Assembly: GCA_016648135.1 (NCBI GenBank)
Contig: JADDOH010023075.1
Span: forward strand, 124,001 to 188,000
DNA from: Agrypnia vestita
Taxonomy: Eukaryota > Arthropoda > Insecta > Trichoptera > Phryganeidae
DNA: 64,000 nucleotides
Reading direction: 5' to 3'
Shown piece by piece: positions 36,425-46,809 of the stretch. Under the pieces are notes generated by a model. That model saw only the letters and a program-made list of their open reading frames with translations, was not told the DNA's origin and did no database searches. Made by a program: the position numbers and the translations under genes. Each line of letters opens with the position of its first letter. Within the stretch, counting starts at the first letter, position 1.

Positions 36425-37665
36425 ACATAGGGTCAAGTGGGGAGCAGTGTAACAAAAACGTCATTTTTATTTTTAGAAAAAAAAAGTTTATTTCGTATTA
36501 TTTTTGTTATTGTCTTTTACGTCATAAAAAATCTTAAGTTTAAATTAGAAGAATTAAGCTTAAATTAGAATCAGCAGTCATTTTCCTTCATATATAATTT
36601 GGCAGTTTTTGAGGTCAAAATTTTGTTACAGAGTGCCTCTGGGGTGGGATACATTTTAACAGTCATAGGGGTACAGTATAACAAGACGGGGCACACTATA
36701 CCAATGAACTAAACTTGACATTAAACGAAATAAAATATGGGAAACAAAAACTCTTTAACCTTAATAATATATTCATTATACTCAAAAAAATAAAAACAAA
36801 TGTTTTTTTTTTTAACTTAGATTTAATCTTCTCAATATCGTCTTTCTACTACGATTTCGAACCATTTTCGATGCACAAACCTGGAAGAAAAATAAAATAC
36901 TCAAAGGGGCACGTATATGTACTATATTATTTATTAAATTGGCTTTAACTTTGTGGAATGACATTATAATTATATATAAATAGATTACTTGTCTAAGACC
37001 ACTAATGAGTTTAAGACTACACGACTAGTTTCGACAACTACCGATGTTGTCATCAACGGGTGATGATATAAACTTTTATATCATCACCCGTTGATGACAA
37101 CATCGGTAGTTGTCGAAACTAGTCCTGTAGTCTTAAACTCATTAGTGGTCTTAGACAAGTAATCTATTTATATATAATTATATGTACTATAATATGTAAC
37201 ATGTAATATGATATGTAACATATTACATGTTACATATTGTAATATGTAACACTGTGGTCCGTTACACAGTGCCCAATGTCTTACAGTAAAAACAAATATG
37301 GTGTTGAATTTTTTAGGTTAGAAATATCGTTAAACATTGTGGACCAACTACACCAACTAATTGAATATTAAAATCATAATATCGTTACTCATCAGCAACT
37401 ACTTGTTTTTCAACAAAAACGAAACTTCATTAGCCAAATTATTCACAATTTTTTGACAAAAAACTTAATTTTTAACATAATTCCGTTTACCAAGCAATAT
37501 AACCTACGATGATAGATAAGGGTTTAAAATAGCGGCACACGATATTGTCAAAATGCCTAAAGAGACGCAACAGACAAATTAAAAAGAGAAATAAATATTT
37601 TTAACGTTACACTGTGCCCGTGTTACGACGTTCCCCACTTCATCCTACTCGAATGTGAATTACGC
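36425..37665. repeat. Long non-coding repeat with related inverted ends
   Basis: The left end 'gggtcaagtggggagcagtg' and the right end 'acgttccccacttcatccta' are imperfect inverses. Inside, 'cagtgtaacaa', 'agtataacaagacggggcac', 'ttacacagtgcccaatg' and 'gttacactgtgcccgtgtta' repeat one theme in both orientations. This suggests a non-autonomous DNA element of about 1.2 kb. A 218-bp palindrome is embedded. The AT-rich 77-codon ORF inside has no known content. Confidence 0.5.
36965..37182. repeat. 218-bp near-perfect palindrome
   Basis: Two arms of about 108 bp are separated by a two-base centre near 37073. Only a few bases around 37015 and 37130 fail to pair. Each arm includes 'gttgatgacaacatcgg' and 'tagttgtcgaaactagtc', so each strand carries a hammerhead-like TGATGA-stem-GAAAC order. 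This may be a pair of facing Penelope-type terminal pieces. Confidence 0.8.
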
Positions 37666-37689
37666 TAATATTTTAGTGTTGTCGGAAGA

Positions 37690-39165
37690 GTCCGCTCCGG
37701 CCATCGAAACTATCGAAAGGTGGTCGTGATTCAATCGTTCCGTCTGGGAATTCCAACTCTAATTTGGAGCCATTAACTTTGCGTAGCTCCAATAATACTC
37801 GGCTTGAGATGGTTTCAATTGACAGGCGAACATGCCGCTCACGCATCCTGCCGGAGGTCTGGTCCCGCGATGAGTTTCAGGAATGGCGCTAGATCTGTAT
37901 GCCGGGCCGGTGCCGTGACTCACCGGTCCGGCGAGGCGGGGCGAGGGTGAAGGTGAAGGTGAAGAGTGAAGCGGAGGAGCAGAGACGACTCGGTGAACCC
38001 GCGTTACGTGTATCGGCGATAAGACGCTGAGTCACGCGGGCGCAGAGCGCTGATTCACCGCGCGACTCAACTCTGCAAACAATAAAACGGATTCGCCGGA
38101 TTGTTACGTTATTACACAGGTAAACGAACAATCATGAATGGAGATTGGCCGGGATGTGTGCCGAGTGGGTGTGCAAATGATTACCATAGCTCGTAGTTCG
38201 TGTCGCAGCACGGGACATTGCACAATTTTGTTATCATAATATCATATACCGCCTTCATATACCCTTCATCAGCTAAAAATAATACGTGAAGAAAATAAAA
38301 TTTTGTTAAAATTGAACACTATATTTTATTATATCGATGTAACGGACAACCACCAAGAAATTTTGGGAAGTTTTAAAAATGGTTTGATAATAATTACCAT
38401 TAATGTGTTAAATTTACATTAAATTTAAAACATCAACACACGGCACGCGGTGTACATTAGGACTCATTTTTTTCAACTTTAGAATTCTCGAATTTAATTA
38501 ATAACATTACCTACTCAAATGTTACATTTTCGCGTGTAGATAAGTAAATAATGCATTATTTATAGTCTTTACTAAAACTGGTACTTTTGGCTCGCACAAT
38601 GGCCTTGATATATAGGCGTCTATGTCTATAGTGTCACGAAAAACGTTAAATATATTATATGATTTTTCTCTTGGGGGTTTGTAGGTATGTACGAAAATTG
38701 TTATGAATTTGTTGGTTGTTATAAATTTATATGGTCATTGTCTGAATATGAAATAATTCAGACGATGCTTGAAGGGACTGATACACAATACAATGATGTA
38801 TAAATAGGTGTGGCAGAATGAACCGTATCCTTGCGAGGGTGGTACAATACGATATTTTTCAGAGAAATCTTCGTTTTGGTATGAAGTATGACGATTATTT
38901 TTTCTAAGAACAGTGTAAATAAGACTCAATCATTACAATCTTATAAATCTTTATAAATATAGTTAACCTTTAAATTGAAAATACAACGGCCACTGATAAG
39001 ATTTAAAATGTTGGAATGACGTCGACTGATAGCGGATACACCTAAAAACCCCCAGTAATCATTTTAAAGCTAAATGTGATAACAAGTCCGATTGTTTTTA
39101 TGACATTAGAGGATTTTTTAATCCAAATCGTTAATTCTATTTTTCTTAAATAAAGTTAATTAAAA
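37690..39165. other. Intronic stretch
   Basis: A GC-richer segment at 37850-38060 has a minus-strand 80-codon frame (37889-38131) with no convincing splice pair. The rest is AT-rich with no supported feature. Confidence 0.4.
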
Positions 39166-39169
39166 GACA

Positions 39170-39430
39170 TGAAATGAGTGTCCCGATAATCTAAATATAT
39201 AATTCTCTATGTAACAATCTCCGTCACTAATGTTTCCAGATGGCGTAAATAAAGCAATGAGGTATAAAAAGCAAAAAAAATGCATGATTCTCTATGTTAC
39301 AATGTCTAAGATGCTACGCTACGCTAAATTGCGCTGTTTCCACGCTGACACAACCATGCTTCGATTTCGCAATATTTTTATAATAAGATTCTCAAGTTTT
39401 TTTAATACCGACGTGACAGGGGGGAAAATA
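39170..39430 (+). repeat. Dispersed repeat 'E', copy 1
   Basis: The order 'tatataattctctatgtaac', 'gtcactaa', 'ccagatgg', 'caatgaggtata', 'aagcaaaaaaa' and 'gatgctacgct' is repeated at 48470-48660. A 78-codon ORF across it is incidental. Confidence 0.6.
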
Positions 39431-39575
39431 CATTTTTTTCAGGGTAGGTATTGCTGTATTTTATAACTTTATAAGGATTTTAGCGATATATTTATGTCCT
39501 ATGAACTTTATTTAAAATATGTAATATAAATTGAATGCATGTAATTAAAAAAATATATTTTTAGTTAACCTTGTA

Positions 39576-39718
39576 CAGTTGCCGGCAAACTTCTTGAAAT
39601 TCTTTGACGTAGTGGGGGAATGCGCAGAAGGCAAAATTTGCGTCTCTTTGGTGGAAAGGTATATGCGCAAACTTCCCCCCACTACGCCGTAAAATTTCAA
39701 GATGTTTGCCGGCTACTG
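39576..39718. mobile_element. Tc1/mariner-type MITE, copy 2 (reverse orientation)
   Basis: The 143-bp element starts CAGT and ends ACTG with TA on both sides. It has 'tgccggcaaacttcttgaaa' at one end and 'ttcaagatgtttgccgg' at the other. It is the reverse complement of the 20.1-kb copy, with moderate divergence in the loop. Confidence 0.8.
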
Positions 39719-39964
39719 TATTTTTGTGATTGTTGTACTTTTCCTAATTGAATAGTGTGTTATTTGCGCTTTTTTACAACAAATATGATCGCATGTTTTA
39801 TGAATAGGTACTAATATTACTATGTATTTGTTATTTTTATCTGTAAATGCAAAATTTTCAACCATTTTGTCACGAGGAAAGTTCCACGGGAGTGATGCGT
39901 CCCACTTTTATAAAAATGGGTTTAAATAAAAACTTTTTTAAAGCTCATGTTTATATTCGGGAAA

Positions 39965-40030
39965 AGGACCGAGCGGTCTCAAGCCCCAGTCATTCGGTCA
40001 CTTACCGCTAGACCAGCAAGCACGTCACGA
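39965..40030 (-). pseudogene. Degenerate tRNA-like sequence
   Basis: The minus strand reads 'gctggtctagcggtaagtg' (A-box-like), then 'gcttgagaccg' about 20 bases later in place of a B box. There is no intact T arm. It is probably an eroded SINE head. Confidence 0.35.
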
Positions 40031-40165
40031 TTAACAAATACCTACATTAAGGAAGGACCTTATTTTTAATTACTCGTAGTGTGATGAATTTGTAACTGTG
40101 TATGACTCAGTGGCATTAACGCAGGCTACGATTCAATGAATTCAGCCTGGATGGCGGGAGGCGGC

Positions 40166-40221
40166 GCGGTGTGCGGTGTGCGGTGTGCGGTGTGCGGTGT
40201 GCGGTGTGCGGTGTGCGGTGT
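40166..40221. repeat. 7-bp tandem repeat, 8 copies
   Basis: GCGGTGT is repeated eight times without error. The frames crossing it encode repetitive Thr/His/Arg or Cys/Gly/Val and are not real genes. Confidence 0.9.
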
Positions 40222-40229
40222 GTCGGGCG

Positions 40230-41755
40230 CTCATTCATAAGCGGGCCGTGACGCGCCGCCTGCACGCTGATTGCTCTTCGTGGAAATCGTCTAACAATTT
40301 TGAGAAAAACAGCTCCGTGCATCGGTACACCACATACGGCGATGATGCGAGAGCCGGAGTTATCACTTTATGTCATAATACACAAATAAAAGTGAGCGAC
40401 TACGCTATCGATTGGGGCGATATTTTTAGATCAATAAATAAACAATGAATCTGTATTTTTTAAAGTTTTGTCTTTCGCTATGTTCTTGTTTTAATTGTTA
40501 ACGCCGCACTAGGCCGCGAAGCCCAGTCGCCATAGGGAAAAGGACATCGCAGTAACGCCCAAGCGTGAGAAAATAACAGTAATGGTAAGAAGTCAGTGTC
40601 GCGCCCACTGGATTACGAGGGGCGCCGTTATGTTTTCAATTAATTACAAAAGGCATGTGTATTTCATTTTTTTTTGGTAGATTATAAAATAGATTAAAAT
40701 TATACGTTCTACCTAAAATATCGTAAATAACAATTAGGTCCCCTTCGTCATCAGTCCCTTGCACGTGCTCGTATTTGATGTATGTATGTTTTACGAAGGT
40801 GACAGTATTTTTTAAATTCCGCAGGGCGTAACGGGGCTCGTCCACAATACTTTGCAGGTAAATAGATTCCTGCCTAACTTAATTTGTTTTCAGCCAAATT
40901 GGACTACCATTAAAGTGGCTTGTATCTAAATGTAAAAATATATTCGCTTTAATAAAGTCAAATCTATCTAATCTAAATATAATAATTTCATTGTCTGTCG
41001 GTGGAATTAAATTATATAATATATAATATAAATAAAATAAAATAAAAATAGATAATTAGAGTGTGACACGCAATCAACGCGCAACACGCAATGGTTCAGG
41101 CAACACGCAACAGTGACACGCTCACCAAATTACCGTGATTTCTCACGAGCGTACGGCTAGTAAAATAATAAAAACCTTACAAAAAATATTAAAAATTCTA
41201 TAAGATTTTAATTATTTTATTGGAATTCTTTTGAATCGAAGGAATGTTTAATATTAGATATAAGTTACTTTAATGGTAATCCAATGTTTTACAGAAAACA
41301 AACATTGAAAAAATGCAAACTTGAAATCGTTTAACTCCGTAGCTATTGATATTAAGACACCGTTGCCTGAATATTTCCGACTCATTTTTAGGTAAAAATC
41401 CATCTATACAGTATTGTTACACCCTGTAGGTATATATTTAAAAATCAAATACACAAATGCAAAATACTAAAATAACTAAAAATGACACGGTTGTTAATTG
41501 TGATATTTTACGTTCGATATCGATAAATCTGAAAAAATACTGTGACTCGAGTGTGAAGTATCGAGCTAAGAATACTATCGAACTATGATATGAATTTATT
41601 TTTCAGAAATGTTTGATACTAAAGATTATTTATTTGTTATTATATTTTAGTAAGATGATTGGCGAATCGAAGTCGGTGAAGGTCCAAATATTCGTTAAAC
41701 ATTGCAATTCTGAAGTTCGAGATTCCAGGCACACGTAAATACACGGACAGCACGC
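40230..41755. other. Intronic stretch with repeat fragment
   Basis: Minus strand 40700-40885 has a moderately protein-like frame ('KHTYIKYEHVQGTDDEGD'), but its start matches the dispersed sequence at 29.67 kb, so it is more likely part of a repeat. 41060-41125 holds short 'caacacgcaa' repeats. Otherwise AT-rich. Confidence 0.35.
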
Positions 41756-41759
41756 CCAC

Positions 41760-41926
41760 CCGAGGTGCGGTGGCCGGTGCCCGTGGCTGGTGGTCCTCGC
41801 TGCGGACGATGGCGGGGTTGCCGTCAGCCCCGCGCGGTGTCGGCCGCCGCCAGCGCTGGTCGGCGAGGTGTGGGCGGTTCACGTTACCGAACTGCTTTTT
41901 GGACAAATCTTTTCCCGATACAGCGT
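41760..41926 (-). CDS. Probable coding exon, most 5' exon seen of the same gene
   Basis: A 167-nt GC-rich island has acceptor ...aataatctcag at 41928-41927 and donor GTGGGC at 41759-41754, which is a weak donor. It enters with two bases of a split codon, reads 55 codons and ends in phase 0, matching the phase-0 start of the 22.8-kb exon. Content includes 'AVSGKDLSKKQFGNVNRPHL', 'GADGNPAIVRSEDHQP' and an Ala/Pro-rich end. The two alternative frames hit stops at once. Codon use is as GC3-rich as in the other exons. The partial first codon means at least one more exon lies upstream, beyond 41.9 kb or outside the window. Confidence 0.5.
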
Positions 41927-41959
41927 CTGAGATTATTATTTTTTTGAATGGCAAACAAA

Positions 41960-43255
41960 TTCAAGTTTGACATTGAAACAGCACCATTATTTTGATAATT
42001 CATTATTCATTATGATTATTCATATTCACTCATGAACATAAAGGTATAAAAGGCGAATATATTCCACAGAAAAAAAAGTTGAATGCGTGTACCTACTTAT
42101 GTATGCGCGTTAGACACTATACTTCTTTTGTGTACATAAAAAATTACGCGCTGTGTTGTACACCTCGCGTTCGAACATCCTTACGAACATAATATGCGCA
42201 TGCGCATTCTGTCCAGCTATCAGAAAACAAGAAGCGTGACTTTTCCCTAAGCGTATATTTTGAAAAGAAACAAAAATTAGAGATATATCTCGTAATATTT
42301 CAATCACAAGCATTAACATATTATTTTAATATTTCATAACATTGTGCCTATCTGGCAGAATATTAAGAAATTTAATTTCGTAGTTTTTTCCAAATAGGTA
42401 TATGTTTAAATAATAGTCACGATTATTGTTATCACTGCACGCCCCTGCTCCAACACTATGTTGCGGTACAGCTGGGCGCGTAGCTGGTCCAATGCGAAAC
42501 TATGTTCCAAGTCAAAGTATACAACACAAACTAGATTTTCCATCAACGACAGTTCTCCATCAAGGGGAAAAAATCTAAAATTCACATTTTTTACAGTACC
42601 CACGGAACGAATTGCATTTTTCTTGTATCAAAAAGAGAAAATGAAACAATAAACACATTCAACCACACATTATGAATTTGATCACACTTATGTTATGGAA
42701 ACTACAAAGTAAGCAACAGTAAGAGCGCCAAGAGCGTATGCAATTTTCATCACACCATTTGCTAACGACTGGATGTCGTCACTTACAAGAATTCCTGTTG
42801 GTTAAATAATACTCGGGAAAGCGACACCTTAGATTTTGATTGATAAGTCGTGACTTCATGGTGAAAAAATATTCCGTTCCACAATATACGCGCAATTCGT
42901 TGCATCCTAAAATTTCACTCTTAACTTTTCGAATTTTCGATTTCGAAAATCTTCGAAATAATTAGCAATGGAAAATGAACAAGACGGTACAGTAACAGTA
43001 AACAAAACTTAATATTTATTCGACAGGATGATTTTGAGAGCTCCATTGTTATTTCGATTAAAAAGTACGTTATCTATTTATCAAAAAATATGTAAGGAGC
43101 TAACACAAGGTTTAATAAAGATTCATATAAAAAATATTTATGGAGCTAATATATGGTTTAAATAAGGACTCAGATAAAAATATTTATTTCTATATTAAAA
43201 TTATTCAAAATTTGGTTGGACTATGCCTGTCTCAGGGCAGGTAAAACAATAGTAA
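41960..43255. other. AT-rich stretch before the composite element
   Basis: No gene is supported. Opposing ORFs at 42406-42652 are non-descript. Confidence 0.4.
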
Positions 43256-43262
43256 TAGAGTG

Positions 43263-43453
43263 AGAGCCCGCGACGCCCAGACCTTCGTTATATTATAAAA
43301 GCTGAAAATTCTTCTATACATGTCTCCTATACAGGTATAAGCAAACCCAGCCTATACAACCTGGGTCGCGGCGGCTTTGGCAGGTAACAGGTAGTAAAGG
43401 TGAGTAAAATTGTGTTTCAAATTTGTGATAGTATGAAACTTAGTTTTCATATA
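43263..43453 (+). repeat. Left terminal inverted repeat, outer part
   Basis: This 191-bp segment is inverted relative to 47581-47771, with about three differences. It is cut at a TA by the mariner. Confidence 0.85.
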
Positions 43454-44739
43454 TTAGGTCCTTACATATGAAATTGGCGTTTAATATGGGAGGAACATAA
43501 AGTCGATTTTTTTTTATTATAATATATTTATTTAATCAAAGTATGTACCATTACTATCTATGCACTTTTGCCATCTCATAGGTAGTTCATCGATCCCTTT
43601 ACTAAAAAAACCATTCGGACGGGAATCAATAAAATCTTTGAAGGCGGTTTGGACTGCCCCATCGGAGATGAATTTTTTCCTTTGCAAGAAGTTATCCAAA
43701 TTTCGAAAAAAATGGTAATCTGTTGGGGCAAGGTCCGGAGAGTACGGTGGATGTCTTAGACATTCCAATTGAAGCTCCTCTAATTTGGTAGCCGTCTGTT
43801 GTGCAGTGTGTGGTCTAGCGTTATCATGAAGCAGCAGTGGCCTAGAGCGATTAACCAGCCTCGGTTGTTTAGCAGCTAGCTTTTCCATCATGGTTTGCAG
43901 TTGCTGACAATAGACATCTGCCGTAATCGTCTGGCCAGATTTAAGAAAGCTGTAGTGAACGACACCAGCACTAGTCCACCAAACGCTCACAAGTAACTTT
44001 TTTGGAGTCAATTTTCGCTTGGGGCATGGTTTGGCTGGTTCGGCAGGGTTCAGCCATTGCGATGAGCGCTTCCGATTATCGTACAGGATCCACTTTTCAT
44101 CACAGGTAATGATTCGATTTAAAATCCCTTCATTATTGTGCCGGTTGAGTAATGCAACGCAGCAGTCAACGCGCGTTTGTTGATTTGCTTCACTCAATTC
44201 GTGAGGTACCCACCTTTCAAGCTTTTTCACCTTACCAATTTGCTTCAAGTGGATTAAAACAGTTTTATCACTAACACCGCAGCCTGCAGCTAACTCGGAT
44301 GTGGTTTGCGATGGATCCGCTTCCACAATAGCCTTCAATTCTTCATTATCAACTTTGGTCTCCGGCCGTCCACGGGGCTTGTTCTGCAGGTCGAAATTTC
44401 CAGAACGAAAACGTTGGAACCAAAAACGCACTGTGTTTTCTTTTGCGGCACCGTCGCCATACACATCATTAATCCTTCGAGCCGTTTCTGCAGCACTGGT
44501 GCCACGGTGGAACTCGTACTCGTAAATAACGCGATATTTCAAGTTTTTCATTTTGTAAACTGAGTGACGCAAAGAAAAAAATAATTGAGGAAAAAACAAA
44601 TTAATTATAATTTTCAAAACACAAATACATGAGTAAATAGCTGTATAAATTTGGATTTGGAATTCCTAACCAAAGACAAGATATTTGAGATCAAATTTGC
44701 CAGTACGGCAAAACGCCAATTTCATATGTAAGGACCTAA
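43454..44739 (-). mobile_element. Full-length mariner element (1286 bp)
   Basis: Perfect 29-bp inverted repeats beginning TTAGGTCCTTACATATGAAA are at both ends, flanked by TA. The element encloses a single uninterrupted transposase frame. It lies inside the left inverted repeat of the larger transposon. The right repeat at about 47575-47590 shows the unoccupied site 'catata' joined to 'tttaaac', which proves precise insertion with TA duplication. Structure and size match intact mariners. Confidence 0.95.
43532..44551 (-). CDS. Mariner transposase, apparently intact
   Basis: The 339-residue frame starts at the Met of 'MKNLKYRVIYEYEF'; an upstream in-frame Met at 44617 would add 22 non-family residues. 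An N-terminal paired helix-turn-helix region (about residues 1-110) includes 'AAETARRINDVYGDG', 'RFWFQRFRSGNFDL' and the GRP linker 'RGRPETKVDN'. The linker motif WVPHEL is present. The catalytic domain has 'ITCDEKWILYDN' (first Asp), 'LLHDNARPHTA' (second Asp) and 'YSPDLAPTDYHFF' (third Asp), with 34 residues between the last two, so DD34D. It ends in the family signature 'RWQKCIDSNGTYFD'. The protein cuts and pastes the element at TA sites. Similarity is to the cecropia-type subfamily (as in Hsmar1). No stops or frameshifts are seen, so activity is possible. Confidence 0.95.
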   Translation of the reverse strand: MKNLKYRVIYEYEFHRGTSAAETARRINDVYGDGAAKENTVRFWFQRFRSGNFDLQNKPRGRPETKVDNEELKAIVEADPSQTTSELAAGCGVSDKTVLIHLKQIGKVKKLERWVPHELSEANQQTRVDCCVALLNRHNNEGILNRIITCDEKWILYDNRKRSSQWLNPAEPAKPCPKRKLTPKKLLVSVWWTSAGVVHYSFLKSGQTITADVYCQQLQTMMEKLAAKQPRLVNRSRPLLLHDNARPHTAQQTATKLEELQLECLRHPPYSPDLAPTDYHFFRNLDNFLQRKKFISDGAVQTAFKDFIDSRPNGFFSKGIDELPMRWQKCIDSNGTYFD

Positions 44740-44741
44740 TA

Positions 44742-45029
44742 TTTAAACTTACAATCATATCAGAAACCGCCTCGTCTATTGGAGGACACTTCGGGCGGTA
44801 ACAACCCCTTTCCAGACACCCTTACAGTATGATTATTTATAAATCTACTTTCGTCATAGTATAAAATCTGGCTTTTATGTATGTTATTCAGAAAACTATA
44901 CGAATAATGTTTCCACAATCCCCAGTCACTTTCGATGGTTCCCCTATCTTCCCAGGCACATTGAAGTCTACTCCAGGCGTGCGTGCGATGAATATACATG
45001 TACGTTGGTGCGAGTGAAATAGCATGATC
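44742..45029 (+). repeat. Left terminal inverted repeat, inner part
   Basis: This 288-bp segment is inverted relative to 47293-47580. It holds a minus-strand open frame of about 80 codons (to 44760) that is also open in the right copy. Five of six differences between them within the frame change the amino acid, which argues against selection on a protein. Confidence 0.85.
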
Positions 45030-45178
45030 GGTCCACGGCGATCTCTTTCTGCGAATCAGCTGTCTCGTACTCCGTATTATATATTGTGTAGTGTGAACTG
45101 TTATACGTACAGAAACCGTTGAATAATTAATTTGTAAAGTTTATTGAATAAGTGGTCCAGTTGTGGTAAAGTGTTATC

Positions 45179-46805
45179 ATGGAAACAGAAGAAACGGATG
45201 AAAACAAATTAAGTTGTTTTATTTGTAAGAAAAGTGAGGGAAAATTAATTTTGCTTTCTGAAGAGACATTAAAGAAGTGTCAAACTGTTTTGAAAGTCAG
45301 AAAAAGACATAACCTTAAATATTCGAACATTATTTTACCTGATGAATATACAGATGGAGGTTATCACCGGGAATGCCATAAAACATTCACAGGCGTTAAT
45401 AAACAATATTACAATTCTGAGCCTGCAGATTTAAAAAATAAAAAAAGAGCAAACAAAAATGTAGACAACTCATCTCCAGATACACCGGTAGTACCTGAGT
45501 CAACTACTGAACTCGCAACAAAATCTCCGACACCATCAGACCAAACTTTATTTTCTGAATTAATAGAGCTCCAGCCTTCAACCTCCGCAGAACAATCTCA
45601 TTCATCGCCTCAACATACAGAACTTTCAACAATTTCACAACCAACTTTAACTAGTGAATCAGAGGTATTACAATCGACAAGCTATCAAAAAAATCCTGAG
45701 ATTAGTAAACCAGATGTTGATGAAGTTAACGATGCAATTGAGGACGTAAATACTCAACCCGAAAATGTTGGCAGTAGTAATGACTCTCCGATTGTTTGCA
45801 TATTTTGTAATAAACGGAAGAAAAAAGTGCGCTCGAAAATGCTTCCACTCCATGCAGCCGAAACAAACCAATTTAAAGGTAGTATTTTTTCCAATATTGA
45901 AGGTTTAGATGAATTTTAACTACATTGAATAATTATTTTGCTCCAAAAATATATTACCATATATTTTTGGAGCTGATTGTCGAGTACATTTTAACAATGA
46001 TGTATCATCTAAAAGAAAATCATCTGCTATAAGTCATTGGCATTACAACCGAGAGTATCACAGACAAGTTTTTACCGAGATTGGCACTATTATCGAAGAA
46101 GATATTATTAAGAAAGGACGATGTTATTTGTTGATACATTTACATGAGCTGTATGTAGAGTCATTGGAAAAGCTTTATCAAGATAATTCCGTTGAAATGA
46201 ACTTCGTTTTCACAGCACACCACCTTGAAGAAAAAATTATGAAAGTATATTCTAAAGATATAATTTTTTTTATTATTCGTAATAAAAAATTAATCGCACC
46301 GAACTATTTACAAGCCATAGATGATACAATTCTCGAAAGCTTACAAACAGAAAATATTTTACAGAAATCTGCATTAATTGTGAGGAAACTAATTCTGGGA
46401 ATAGAAAAAATTAAATTACCTTCTAAAAATATAACAGCGCAACATTTGATAACAGGAGAAGTCTCCATACCGGAACCCTTATTGGACTTTTATTTAACTG
46501 TTAAGTAAACCTACTTCACGTAAACCTGAAAATAATGGCTGGGTACTGGAAAGTGGTCAATACCATTTTAAATGGTTTGAAGGAGATCAGCTACCTAATT
46601 ATGTCAGTGATTCTCTACAAACTTTGTCAGGTATGTTATAATGTTCAATGTTCATAAACATATTATCGGTTATTCATAATTGTTCTAACTTGCTTTAATT
46701 ATTACAGAAGCTGTTGAAGATAGTGACATTGATGAGGACGAATCCACAGAATGGAGTAGTAATGAAGATAATGGAAATACCGACGATGACGATGGAAATG
46801 ATTAA
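45179..46805 (+). pseudogene. Internally deleted, intron-containing transposon gene (zinc-finger-like protein)
   Basis: Exon 1 (45179-45878) begins at ATG after 'gtgttatc'. It encodes a CxxC/HxxxCH-type domain ('LSCFICKKSEGKLILL' to 'GGYHRECHKTFTGVN'), a Ser/Thr/Pro-rich linker, and a second CxxC ('PIVCIFCNKRKKKVRS'). A 94-bp GT-AG intron (45879-45972) must be removed, otherwise a stop follows. Exon 2 continues from 45973 ('HFNNDVSSKRKS', 'FTAHHLEEKIMKVY', 'ITGEVSIPEPLLDFY') and stops at 46508, giving about 411 residues. Past that stop, another frame resumes ('ENNGWVLESGQYHFKWFEGD'), crosses a second GT-AG intron (46631-46707) and ends in an acidic tail at 46805. The break at about 46500-46515 looks like an internal deletion that removed the central, presumably catalytic, part. 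From memory the layout resembles multicopy insect TE proteins; the function of the intact protein is unknown to me. Confidence 0.75.
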
Positions 46806-46809
46806 AAAA

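Noticed and set aside
36715..36948. 77-codon AT-rich ORF
   Set aside because: Lies inside a non-coding repeat and has low-complexity Phe/Ile/Lys content.
40116..40448. ORFs rich in Thr/His/Arg or Cys/Gly/Val
   Set aside because: Produced by the 7-bp tandem repeat.
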